In this document: in pieces, positions 1 to 7,124 of the stretch
Layout of the letters: every line of letters starts with the position of its first letter
Position numbering within the stretch: the first letter of the stretch is position 1
Origin: an uncultured Alphaproteobacteria bacterium
GTDB lineage: Bacteria > Pseudomonadota > Alphaproteobacteria > CAAHEQ01 > UBA3637
Reading direction: 5' to 3'
Assembly: GCA_944391735.1 (NCBI GenBank)
Contig: CALXUR010000006.1
Location: forward strand, 1 to 62,810
DNA: 62,810 bases
Program-made: the position numbers and the translations under genes
The notes under the pieces: generated by a model
Databases searched by the model: none
Told to the model about the DNA's origin: nothing
Seen by the model: only the letters and a program-made list of their open reading frames with translations

Positions 1-357
1 ACAGACACGAACGTGTCAACACCGTATACGGATACGTTCTCATCACCGGAATACACGGGAACAGATACGAATGTGTCGACACCGTATACGGATACGTTCT
101 CATCACCGGAATACACGGGAACAGATACGAATGTGTCAACACCGTATACTGATACGTTCTCATCACCGGAATACACGGGAACAGATACGAATGTGTCGAC
201 ACCGTATACAGACACGTTCTCATCACCGGAATACACGGGAACAGATACGAACGTGTCAACACCGTATACGGATACGTTCTCATCACCGGAATACACGGGA
301 ACAGATACGAACGTATCAACACCGTATACGGACACGTCCTCACCGGAATGGACGGGA
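1..357 (+). repeat. 60-bp in-frame tandem repeat
   Basis: Five complete 60-base units occupy 1-300, and a sixth, three bases shorter, follows. Units differ only at third codon positions (gac/gat, aac/aat, tca/tcg, acg/act/aca), so all five encode the same 20 residues. The array lies inside the coding region and keeps frame. Confidence 0.95.
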
Positions 358-714
358 ACAAATACGAATGTGTCAACACCGGAATCAACAACATCCGATT
401 CGGAGTCGGCACCGGTTGGAACAGATACGGTATCATCACCAAATATGACACTTGCAACTACGGATGAAACGACGACGGGAACGGAAAGATCGACGACTCC
501 GGGCGGGACAACGGAATCAAGTAGCGAAACGACAGACTGGCAATACGAAACGACATCGGGATGGTGGATGAGGGTGGCCGGGCCTATTGGATACTATCGC
601 GTATCGGCTCGGAACTTGGACGCGCGGTGTATGGATGATGACTGTGTTTGCGCGCAGGCGGGTGACAACTGTGCCTGTGACGGCCGGTTAGTGGATTGTG
701 AATCTTTGTATTAA
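1..714 (+). CDS. Ser/Thr-rich tandem-repeat surface protein, 5' end missing
   Basis: The frame is open from the first base, so the true start lies upstream of the window. The visible 237 residues begin with five exact and one shortened copy of a 20-residue unit rich in Thr, Ser, Pro and Tyr (VSTPYTDTFSS is its core). A looser Ser/Thr/Gly linker follows to about residue 180. The C-terminal tail of about 55 residues has six Cys and ends DCESLY. Repeats of this kind usually form extended, possibly glycosylated stalks on surface proteins; that role is inferred, since no anchor or signal peptide is visible. A terminator follows. The product family is not recognised. Confidence 0.75.
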   Translation, partial: TDTNVSTPYTDTFSSPEYTGTDTNVSTPYTDTFSSPEYTGTDTNVSTPYTDTFSSPEYTGTDTNVSTPYTDTFSSPEYTGTDTNVSTPYTDTFSSPEYTGTDTNVSTPYTDTSSPEWTGTNTNVSTPESTTSDSESAPVGTDTVSSPNMTLATTDETTTGTERSTTPGGTTESSSETTDWQYETTSGWWMRVAGPIGYYRVSARNLDARCMDDDCVCAQAGDNCACDGRLVDCESLY

Positions 715-728
715 CAGGCGGGTATCAT

Positions 729-760
729 CAAAAAAGGGGCTTTTAAAAGCCTCTTTTTTC
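729..760 (+). terminator. Rho-independent terminator
   Basis: A GGGGCTT/AAGCCTC stem (one G-U pair) is flanked by an A-run and a T6 tail, 15 bases after the stop of the repeat protein. Confidence 0.8.
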
Positions 761-774
761 AGAAAGGAAAGATT

Positions 775-975
775 ATGAATGAAGAGCAACGTTTAACAGA
801 CATTGAAGTTTGTTTGGCCAATCAGGAGCGGGTTTTGGATGATTTAAATGCGGAAGTTTTAAGGTTATCGCGTTTAATCGGCATACTGGAGCAAAAAATT
901 GACTCCTTAAAGGCACGTGAAGCGGAAACTCTTGTTAAACCGTTGTCGGAAGAAACGCCGCCACCGCACTATTAA
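775..975 (+). CDS. slyX: SlyX family protein
   Basis: This is a 66-residue coiled-coil protein with heptad-like Leu/Ile spacing from residue 5 to about 45. It ends in PPPHY, the conserved C-terminus of SlyX. An AGAAAGGAAAG ribosome site precedes the ATG. SlyX proteins are short and their biochemical role is unknown; the family call rests on length, coiled coil and the PPHY tail. It sits alone between a terminator and the dapF promoter. Confidence 0.85.
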   Translation: MNEEQRLTDIEVCLANQERVLDDLNAEVLRLSRLIGILEQKIDSLKAREAETLVKPLSEETPPPHY

Positions 976-978
976 AAA

Positions 979-1007
979 TTGACATTTGGCATATCGTCTT
1001 ATATACT
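979..1007 (+). promoter_or_regulatory. dapF promoter
   Basis: TTGACA at 979-984, a 17-base spacer and TATACT at 1002-1007, 36 bases before the chosen dapF start. The promoter begins four bases after the slyX stop. Confidence 0.8.
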
Positions 1008-1042
1008 ATATTCCATTCGTTTTTGGCACAAGAGAGGAAAAG

Positions 1043-1885
1043 ATGCGTTTTACAAAGATGCACGGTTTAGGTAACGATTACATTTACATTAACGGGTTAA
1101 AAGAAAAAGAACAGGATTGGGGGGCTTTTGCAAAGGCGGTTAGTCCGGCGCATACCGGAATAGGATCGGACGGTGTGATTGTGATTTTACCTTCGGAAAA
1201 AGCCGATTTCAAAATGCGGATGTTTAATGCAGACGGGTCGGAAGGGGAAATGTGTGGCAACGGTATTCGATGTGTCGGAAAATACGTCTATGATAAGGGA
1301 TTAACACAAAAAGAACACCTGACCATAGAAACAGGCGCGGGAATTAAGACTTTAAATTTAAAACAAAAAAATGGTCGAGTGGATTCGGTTCAGGTGGACA
1401 TGGGGGTTCCGGTTATAACCGGTCCGAAGTGGATTAACCTTAAAAACGGGAGTCGAGTTTGGGGATTTCCGGTGTCTATGGGGAATCCGCATTTTGTTGT
1501 TTTTGTGCCGAATGTTGCCGATTATGATGTGGCTGGTGTTGGGGCTGAGGTTGAATGTCACACCGAATTTCCGAATCGAACAAATGTTGAATTTGTTGAA
1601 CGGGTTGATACGCATCGGTTAAAAATGCGGGTTTGGGAGCGTGGCTCCGGTGAAACAATGGCTTGCGGGACGGGGGCTTGCGCCGCTGTTGTCGCGGCCA
1701 TAGCGGTCAGGTATTGTTCAGACTATGCCCGCGTTGAATTGTCGGGCGGTTATTTGGATATTATGTGGCCGTCGGGAAAAGGGCGGTTACAAATGACGGG
1801 ACCGGCGGCTACCGTGTTTGAAGGGCGTATCACACGGCAACAGATTTCCCAGATGAAACGATATAACGAACGGGTTCATGACTAA
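1043..1885 (+). CDS. dapF: Diaminopimelate epimerase
   Basis: DapF interconverts LL- and meso-diaminopimelate in the cytoplasm for lysine and peptidoglycan synthesis. The protein is 280 residues, normal for the family. Both catalytic cysteines are visible: C71 in EMCGNGIRC and C209 in TMACGTGAC. The N-terminus MRFTKMHGLGND is typical. I chose the ATG at 1043 because it has a GAGAGGAA ribosome site and family-like first residues; an upstream in-frame start at 986 would lie inside the promoter region and add 19 unrelated residues. The 3' end overlaps ybaK by eight bases, implying cotranscription. Confidence 0.95.
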   Translation: MRFTKMHGLGNDYIYINGLKEKEQDWGAFAKAVSPAHTGIGSDGVIVILPSEKADFKMRMFNADGSEGEMCGNGIRCVGKYVYDKGLTQKEHLTIETGAGIKTLNLKQKNGRVDSVQVDMGVPVITGPKWINLKNGSRVWGFPVSMGNPHFVVFVPNVADYDVAGVGAEVECHTEFPNRTNVEFVERVDTHRLKMRVWERGSGETMACGTGACAAVVAAIAVRYCSDYARVELSGGYLDIMWPSGKGRLQMTGPAATVFEGRITRQQISQMKRYNERVHD

Positions 1886-2375
1886 AGAAAATAAAACGAA
1901 CGTCATGCGAATTTTGGAGCAGGGCGGTGTGTTGTATCAGTCCCATAGTTATATCGGAACGGGGGCGGTCAACGGTATGGAAGTTGCAACAGCACTTCAT
2001 CAGGATATCAATCGCGTTTTTAAGACATTGGTTACTGTTTCCAAATCCAGGCGGTATTATGTGTTTATGATACCCGTTGCCGCCGAGTTGGATTTAAAGA
2101 AAGCGGCCAAAGCTGTCGGTGAGAAAGCCGTTGACATGTTGCCGATGAAAGAGCTGTTACCTTTAACAGGATACGTGCATGGCGGATGTTCCCCGATTGG
2201 GATGAAAAAATTGTTTCCGACTGTCATTCATGAAACGGCCGCGACATTTGACTCCATTATTTTCAGCGGTGGCAAAATAGGGTATCAGGTTGAATTATCT
2301 TTGGATGCCCTAAAACGGATTATTCCCGTTGAAACGGCTGATTTAATTGAATCAGTCACTGTTTTGAGCAAATAG
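1878..2375 (+). CDS. ybaK: Cys-tRNA(Pro)/Cys-tRNA(Cys) deacylase, YbaK family
   Basis: A 165-residue editing-domain protein that hydrolyses mischarged Cys-tRNA(Pro), keeping cysteine out of proline codons. Family marks are the FKTLV segment near residue 48, the conserved AAKAVGEKAVDML stretch and GYVHGGCSPIGMKK around residues 96-110. Its start overlaps the end of dapF by eight bases, so it is probably translated from the dapF transcript. Its 3' end overlaps the convergent csoR-like gene by 24 bases. Confidence 0.9.
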   Translation: MTKENKTNVMRILEQGGVLYQSHSYIGTGAVNGMEVATALHQDINRVFKTLVTVSKSRRYYVFMIPVAAELDLKKAAKAVGEKAVDMLPMKELLPLTGYVHGGCSPIGMKKLFPTVIHETAATFDSIIFSGGKIGYQVELSLDALKRIIPVETADLIESVTVLSK

Positions 2376-2627
2376 TGCCTTTAATTCCTCTATTGTTTTA
2401 TTCCTGTCGCTTTCTGATTGAAAAGACAATGCAACGCAATGTTGTAAATGTTTATGCAGGATGTTGGCTTCAATTGCCTTTAACGCCGATCGGGCTGCTC
2501 GGATTTGAATAATGATATCGGTACAATAGCGCCCTTCTTCAATCATTTTTTTGATACCTTCGATTTGTCCCGAGATTCGGTTTAAGCGTGGCAGGTTTTC
2601 GGTATGAGCAGGTGTTTGTTGTTCCAT
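2352..2627 (-). CDS. CsoR/RcnR-family metal-sensing repressor
   Basis: A 91-residue all-helical repressor of the DUF156 family. Aligning by eye, C35 (RYCTD), H60 and C64 (HKHLQHC) match the Cys-His-Cys copper set of CsoR; the same positions also occur in related sensors, so the metal is not certain. LPRLNRISGQIEGIKKMIEE is the family's DNA-binding helix. It is the last gene of a minus-strand operon behind a Cys-rich peptide and a CDF exporter, 15 bases after the exporter stop, with an AGAAAGGAAAAAA ribosome site. It probably represses its own operon through the dyads at 3761-3805. The convergent 24-base overlap with ybaK is unusual but small. Confidence 0.88.
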   Translation of the reverse strand: MEQQTPAHTENLPRLNRISGQIEGIKKMIEEGRYCTDIIIQIRAARSALKAIEANILHKHLQHCVALSFQSESDRNKTIEELKALFAQNSD

Positions 2628-2642
2628 TTTTTTCCTTTCTTT

Positions 2643-3557
2643 TTATAAACAGCATTTTTGGCAATCAGCTTGTTTTTCAACTTGAATGTTCGTATGTGTA
2701 ATTTGAAATCGGTTATTTAAAATACGGGTTGCGGCTTGAATCGGGTTTGTATCATCGGCAACCAAATGGCAATCCAATGAAACGTCTTTTTCATTGACAC
2801 ACCAAATATGCAGATGATGAACATCTTTCACCCCCGGAATTTGGCGTAAAGCTTGTTCGATATCCGCAGTGTTGATATAGTCCGGTGCCGCATTCATCAG
2901 AATATTGACAATGCGCGGAAATGACAAAACAGATTGATAAATCATGTAGGCCGCTATCCCAAGAGCGACGATGCCATCGATCCGATAGATATCCATCCAA
3001 ATAACGAACAACCCCGATATGATAACGCCGACCGAGCCCAATGCGTCTGCCAAATTATGTAAAAAGACCATTTTCATATTTGTGTTTTTGTCTGCGTCTT
3101 TATGTGATAGCTTTGCGGTTACGGTGTCAACAATCAACGCCAGAACGGATACCCAGATAATCATACTCCCGTCAATCGGTTCGGGTGAAATAATCCGTCC
3201 GATACCTTCAATAGCCAGATAGATCCCCGAAATGAATAAGAGAATCAAGTTAACAAAGCCGCCGATGATTTCGGCACGTTTAAAACCGTAAGTATATTTG
3301 GTATTTGCTTTTTTATGGCTGATTTTAAAAGCAATGACGGCGATTAAAATGGAAAAGGCATCCGAGGTGTTATGCAACGCGTCTCCGATTAAAGAAACGC
3401 TGCCCGCAATAATGCCGCCGATGATTTCGATAACGGATAAAGCTATATTAATTAAAAAGGACAGAAATAAATAACGCACGGTTTTATTGCTGACTTTATG
3501 ATGATGTTCATGCATGTGTTGATGTTGATTATGTGAATGGTGCATTGTCATATCCAT
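2643..3557 (-). CDS. Cation diffusion facilitator metal exporter (CzcD/ZitB type)
   Basis: A 304-residue inner-membrane exporter expected to move Zn, Cd, Co or a similar divalent ion out of the cytoplasm in exchange for protons. A His-rich N-terminus (ten His in residues 6-20) leads into six membrane helices. The metal-site motifs HNTSD (residues 62-66, TM2) and HNLAD (TM5) are intact. A cytoplasmic ferredoxin-like domain follows, and the C-terminus ends CQKCCL, a possible extra soft-metal site. Pairing with a CsoR-type sensor and a Cys-rich peptide makes this a metal-resistance operon. The ribosome site is weak and the gene follows the Cys-rich ORF by 18 bases, so coupled translation is likely. 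A second ATG two codons in is equally possible. Confidence 0.92.
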   Translation of the reverse strand: MDMTMHHSHNQHQHMHEHHHKVSNKTVRYLFLSFLINIALSVIEIIGGIIAGSVSLIGDALHNTSDAFSILIAVIAFKISHKKANTKYTYGFKRAEIIGGFVNLILLFISGIYLAIEGIGRIISPEPIDGSMIIWVSVLALIVDTVTAKLSHKDADKNTNMKMVFLHNLADALGSVGVIISGLFVIWMDIYRIDGIVALGIAAYMIYQSVLSFPRIVNILMNAAPDYINTADIEQALRQIPGVKDVHHLHIWCVNEKDVSLDCHLVADDTNPIQAATRILNNRFQITHTNIQVEKQADCQKCCL

Positions 3558-3575
3558 TGGGTTGTTCGATGATTT

Positions 3576-3740
3576 TTAGTTTTGGCTGTCGGTGTGTTTT
3601 TCGTGACAGGCAGAGTTGGTGTTGCAACGGCATGTGTTTTGACACGAGCAGGTTGCGTCTTGACCGCATACGTCACGAGTGCAATCGGGTTTACACCGAC
3701 AAATATGACAAGAACAATCCGATTTGTTACATTTTTTCAT
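3576..3740 (-). CDS. Small Cys-rich metallothionein-like protein
   Basis: A 54-residue protein with twelve cysteines, mostly in CxC and CxxC arrangements (CSCHICRCKPDC, CSCQNTCRC), and few hydrophobic residues. I chose the ATG at 3740 because GGAGG lies five bases upstream; the longer frame to 3812 would run through the promoter. The composition resembles bacterial metallothioneins, but no family is assigned. First gene of the operon with the CDF exporter and CsoR-type repressor, which supports a cytoplasmic metal-buffering role (inference). Confidence 0.75.
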   Translation of the reverse strand: MKKCNKSDCSCHICRCKPDCTRDVCGQDATCSCQNTCRCNTNSACHEKHTDSQN

Positions 3741-3760
3741 TTTTTCCTCCATTTTTGATT

Positions 3761-3812
3761 TACCCCCTATGGGTATAAAACGTATATTATACCCAATACA
3801 GGTATCTGTCAA
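3761..3812 (-). promoter_or_regulatory. Metal-operon promoter with CsoR-type operator dyads
   Basis: Read on the minus strand, TTGACA (3812-3807) and TATAAT (3791-3786) are 15 bases apart. An ATACC-N7-GGTAT dyad (3789-3805) lies between the boxes, and a second dyad, TACCC-N5-GGGTA (3761-3775), lies just downstream. GC-tracts flanked by TA are typical of CsoR/RcnR operators, so repression by the operon's own CsoR-type protein is likely. The short spacer may need activation or distortion. Confidence 0.65.
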
Positions 3813-3932
3813 GAGAATTTTTATTCCGGGTCAAGTTATTAAAAAACGGATTTTTAAATGATAGATTCTATTTTTAAACGATTGTGAAAAGGTATCAATG
3901 TATTTTAAGGATAGTGTTGTGATGTGTTTTAT

Positions 3933-3963
3933 AAAAAAAACCGCCAAACGGCGGTTTTCTTTT
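3933..3963. terminator. Bidirectional hairpin terminator
   Basis: CCGCC aaa GGCGG-type hairpin (AAAACCGCC/GGCGGTTTT) with A8 on one side and T-rich sequence on the other. It lies between the metal operon promoter and the tRNA-Glu region. Confidence 0.65.
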
Positions 3964-4087
3964 TGGCGACCCTAGCGAGATTGTTCGCTACGCTCATCCC
4001 TCGTTCCTCGGGACCGCCTGCCGGCGTCCGCTCACTGCTGTTCGCGACCGAACTCTGCTCGGCCGAATCTCACACCGGGCGCACACA
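3964..4087. repeat. GC-rich segment starting with a copy of the tRNA-Glu 3' end
   Basis: Bases 3964-3982 repeat exactly the 19 bases at 4117-4135, which are the 3' terminal CCA end of tRNA-Glu. About 105 bases of unusually GC-rich sequence follow, without a coding signal, bounded on both sides by hairpin terminators. No integrase or cargo is present. It may be a scar of tRNA-targeted recombination or a tRNA-linked repeat. Confidence 0.6.
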
Positions 4088-4114
4088 AAAAAAACGCCGA
4101 AACCGGCGTTTTAT
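4086..4114 (-). terminator. tRNA-Glu terminator
   Basis: Nine-base arms AAAACGCCG/CGGCGTTTT (4091-4099, 4104-4112) with a T8 run on the minus strand, three bases past the tRNA CCA end. Confidence 0.8.
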
Positions 4115-4116
4115 AG

Positions 4117-4192
4117 TGGCGACCCTAGCGAGATTCGAACTCGCGTTACCGCCGTGAAAGGGCGATGTCCTAGGCCTCTAGACGATAGGGTC
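4117..4192 (-). tRNA. tRNA-Glu (anticodon TTC)
   Basis: A 76-base cloverleaf with a fully paired seven-base acceptor stem (GACCCTA/TAGGGTC), G discriminator and encoded CCA. The anticodon loop CCTTTCA reads TTC. The T-arm GCGAGTTCGAATCTCGC is intact. Confidence 0.95.
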
Positions 4193-4207
4193 AAAAAGGT
4201 GAGTATT

Positions 4208-4236
4208 CTTATATCTGTTTTTACATGATTTTGCAA
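4208..4236 (-). promoter_or_regulatory. tRNA-Glu promoter
   Basis: On the minus strand TTGCAA (4236-4231), a 17-base spacer and TATAAG (4213-4208), 15 bases before the tRNA start. The AGCTTGCAA context is shared with the tRNA-Asp promoter. Confidence 0.7.
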
Positions 4237-4415
4237 GCTTTTTTTTAAGTTTTTTAAGTTTATTTTATTATGTATTGATTTTATAAGGGTATTTTCTTGT
4301 AAAAACAGAAAAACATGTTTTGTTGAAAAAAACGGGAGACCTGCATTCATATAACTCCCTATGGGTTTTTCCGAAATTTGAAAGAATGTTTGTTAAATTA
4401 AAAACAAAGCGCGAG

Positions 4416-4442
4416 AAAAAAACACCCAAGAGGGTGTTTTTT
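4416..4442 (-). terminator. Terminator of the 84-residue gene
   Basis: AACACCC aaga GGGTGTT hairpin with a T7 tail on the minus strand, overlapping the stop codon at 4441-4443. Confidence 0.8.
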
Positions 4443-4695
4443 AACCGCCCCGTTCGCGATTATATTTTTGTTGTAAATAAAGTAAATTGGCATCGCAACC
4501 GGGGTGTTTTTTTCTGAGCTCCGCTTCCTCATGTGCCTGTTGGGATGGATATTTTATATTGGGTTCTTCTCGAACGACACCGCTTAAAAAACCGTGCGCC
4601 AGATCCCGAACGGTCATGTTTTTAGAATGAGCCGCCTGTTCAACCAATGATTCTTCTTGTTGATCCGATCTTTCGAGAGTCGATATATTTGTCAT
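4441..4695 (-). CDS. Hypothetical 84-residue hydrophilic protein
   Basis: Not recognised. An acidic/basic soluble protein with no signal peptide or membrane segment; Glu-, Gln- and His-rich, with one Cys (PGCDANLL). It is well supported as a gene: a near-consensus promoter at 4743-4771, an AAAGGAAA ribosome site and a terminator at its stop codon make it a complete one-gene transcription unit. It is divergent from ptsP and shares that intergenic region. Confidence 0.7.
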   Translation of the reverse strand: MTNISTLERSDQQEESLVEQAAHSKNMTVRDLAHGFLSGVVREEPNIKYPSQQAHEEAELRKKHPGCDANLLYLQQKYNRERGG

Positions 4696-4742
4696 TATTT
4701 TTTCCTTTCAAGTAAATTTGGTTTAATGACTTGAATATTTAA

Positions 4743-4771
4743 ATTGTACCGATGAACTCTCTTATTGTCAA
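4743..4771 (-). promoter_or_regulatory. Promoter of the 84-residue gene
   Basis: On the minus strand TTGACA (4771-4766), 17 bases, TACAAT (4748-4743), back to back with the ptsP promoter. Confidence 0.75.
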
Positions 4772-4794
4772 CATTTAAAAAAACGGGAAAAGAC

Positions 4795-4824
4795 TTGACG
4801 CGGAAAGAAATTCCTGCTTATGAT
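4795..4824 (+). promoter_or_regulatory. ptsP promoter
   Basis: TTGACG (4795-4800), 18-base spacer, TATGAT (4819-4824), 27 bases before the ptsP start codon. Confidence 0.7.
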
Positions 4825-4850
4825 ATAAAAAAAGAACAAAAGGGTAAAGA

Positions 4851-7109
4851 ATGGATCGCAGTCGCTTTCATGACATGATTTCCGTCCGTCAGATTATGAA
4901 ATCTTTACGGGCTTTGATTGCTCAAGACATGCCTGCCCAAGAACGATTGGACAAGATTGTGGAGCAGGTTGCCCAAAGGTTGGATGTGGATGTCTGTTCC
5001 TGTTATATTACGCGTCCGGGCGGGATACTGGAGTTGTGCGCGACATACGGATTAGATAAAAAGGCCGTTCATGAAACGTTTTTACGGATGGGTGAAGGAC
5101 TTGTCGGTGAAATCGCGTTGCAACGTAAACCGATCGCGGTGGCGGATGTGTGGTCGCATACCAGTTTTGTGTATAAACCGGAAACAAAAGAAAAACCCTT
5201 TAAATCGCTTGTCGGAGTGCCTTTAATCCGGGCTAATCGGGTGTTGGGGGTCTTAGTGATTCAAACACGGGCGGTTCAGTCTTTCTCTTCAGAAATGATT
5301 GAGTTGTTGGAGACAATCGGCATGGTTTTGGCCGAGATGTTGGCGGGGCAGCAGTTTAAAAAGTCGGAATCGGACACATTATTGGTCGGAGGGCGTCAAA
5401 AAATTGAAGGAACCGGTCTGATTGACGGTTTTGCGGTCGGACAGGCGTTAGTGCATAAAAGAATGGAGCAGGTGGCTCAAGTTTTAGCCGGAGACGCTCA
5501 GAAAGAAACGCAAAAATTAATACAGGCTTTGGATCGTGTTGAACGGGAAGTCAACAAGATTTTGGCAACGTCTCATATGAGTGGGGATCAGTCTGATATT
5601 TTTGAAACATATTTGATGTTCATCAAAGATAAAGGGTGGATAGCCAAGATGACAAAGGCCATTGAAACGGGATTGACGGCCGATGCCGCCGTTCAGAAAG
5701 TGGGGGATGAAATCACGGAACGGATGGAGTTGATGACGGATCCCTACATCAAAGAGCGTATTCATGATTTTCGGGATTTAGTCGGTCGGGTCAGACGGCA
5801 TTTAGGGCGTAGCGGTGTTATCCGAAACAGGAAAATTCCCAGAAACACGATTTTGGTTGCTAAAAATCTGGGGCCGGCGGAATTATTGGATTACGACAAA
5901 AATAAAATCAAGGGAATTGTTTTGGAGGAAGGATCGCAGACCATGCATATGGTTATTGTGGCGCGCTCTTTAAACATACCCCTTATCTGTGGTATTAAAA
6001 ATGTGGCACAAATTATATCTAACGGTGATTCGGTTGCCATAGACGCAGCAAGCGGCACTGTTTATCTGAATCCTTCGGATGAAACGTTGGATACGTTAAG
6101 TGCACGGGCTCAACGACAAAAGAAGTTGCGTGCCCGTTATGCGCAGATGAAAGACTTGCCTGCGATAACGTCGGATGGTGTTTCCGTTTCTTTAAATATC
6201 AATGCGGGATTGTCGAATGACCTGATGGTTGATGACGGTGCGTTATTTGACGGAATCGGATTATACAGAACCGAATTACCTTTTATGCTGGCGGACGATC
6301 TGCCGGATGTTAAAACGCAAACGAATATCTATCGACGGGCGTTGATTCAGGTGCAAGGCAAGCCGGTTATCTTTCGGGCATTAGATATCGGTTCGGATAA
6401 GGTTTTACCGTATTTTCAGCATCAAGCCGAAGAAAACCCCGCTCTGGGATGGCGTTCTATCCGAATGACTTTGGATCGTCGGGCATTGCTTCGGAATCAA
6501 TTGCGTGCCTTTATTCGAGCCGCAGCCGGCCGGGATTTATATGTTATGTTTCCGATGATTGCTTCCGTTCGGGAGTTTTGTGAGGCGCGAAAAACGTTAA
6601 TGATGGAGGTTGATCGTGAAAAACGCAGGGGAGGGACTTTGCCGCGTATGATTCGTGTCGGCACGATGATTGAAGTGCCCTCTTTGATTTTTCAACTGGA
6701 GCGGTTGGTGCGGGAGGTTGATTTTATTTCCGTTGGAACAAATGATTTGGCGCAGTTTTTATATGCGTGTGATCGGGGAAATCCCATGATTTGGAATCGT
6801 TATGATGTTTTGTCGCCGGCGTTATTGAAAGCGTTGAAATATATTTGCGATGTTTGTCATCAGGCGCGGATTCCCTGTTCTGTTTGTGGTGAGATGGCCA
6901 GCCGGAGTTTAGAGGCGGTTACTTTGGTCGGGTTGGGATTCCGTTCATTATCCATGACACCGTCATCTTTGGGGGCGGTAAAGGCCGCTATTCGAACGAT
7001 GGATCAAAAACATTTGGCGGCATATTTGGAAAAACAATTGGTAACGACATCCGGGTCTTTGCGTGAAAAGTTGAAAATGTATGCGCGGGATCATGGTATT
7101 TTGATTTAA
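4851..7109 (+). CDS. ptsP: Phosphoenolpyruvate-protein phosphotransferase with GAF domain (EI-Ntr)
   Basis: The first enzyme of the nitrogen-related phosphotransferase relay: it autophosphorylates with phosphoenolpyruvate and passes phosphate to NPr. Its 752 residues fit PtsP. An N-terminal GAF domain covers about residues 1-165, then the EI domains: phospho-His site H366 in SQTMHMVIVARSLNIP, the PEP-binding stretch ending in VGTNDLAQFLYACDRGNP, and the active-site C679 in SVCGEMAS. An AAAGGGTAAAGA ribosome site precedes the ATG. In alphaproteobacteria this relay regulates metabolism and envelope functions rather than sugar uptake. NPr and EIIA-Ntr genes are not in the window. Confidence 0.95.
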   Translation: MDRSRFHDMISVRQIMKSLRALIAQDMPAQERLDKIVEQVAQRLDVDVCSCYITRPGGILELCATYGLDKKAVHETFLRMGEGLVGEIALQRKPIAVADVWSHTSFVYKPETKEKPFKSLVGVPLIRANRVLGVLVIQTRAVQSFSSEMIELLETIGMVLAEMLAGQQFKKSESDTLLVGGRQKIEGTGLIDGFAVGQALVHKRMEQVAQVLAGDAQKETQKLIQALDRVEREVNKILATSHMSGDQSDIFETYLMFIKDKGWIAKMTKAIETGLTADAAVQKVGDEITERMELMTDPYIKERIHDFRDLVGRVRRHLGRSGVIRNRKIPRNTILVAKNLGPAELLDYDKNKIKGIVLEEGSQTMHMVIVARSLNIPLICGIKNVAQIISNGDSVAIDAASGTVYLNPSDETLDTLSARAQRQKKLRARYAQMKDLPAITSDGVSVSLNINAGLSNDLMVDDGALFDGIGLYRTELPFMLADDLPDVKTQTNIYRRALIQVQGKPVIFRALDIGSDKVLPYFQHQAEENPALGWRSIRMTLDRRALLRNQLRAFIRAAAGRDLYVMFPMIASVREFCEARKTLMMEVDREKRRGGTLPRMIRVGTMIEVPSLIFQLERLVREVDFISVGTNDLAQFLYACDRGNPMIWNRYDVLSPALLKALKYICDVCHQARIPCSVCGEMASRSLEAVTLVGLGFRSLSMTPSSLGAVKAAIRTMDQKHLAAYLEKQLVTTSGSLREKLKMYARDHGILI

Positions 7110-7124
7110 AAGAAAGGAAAATAA

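Noticed and set aside
71..448. Arg/His-rich reading frame across the 60-bp repeats
   Set aside because: It is the second frame of the same tandem repeat; the first frame shows silent-only variation, so that one is coding.
3924..4157. 77-residue frame in the tRNA-Glu region
   Set aside because: It runs through the GC-rich block, a terminator and the tRNA, with no ribosome site.
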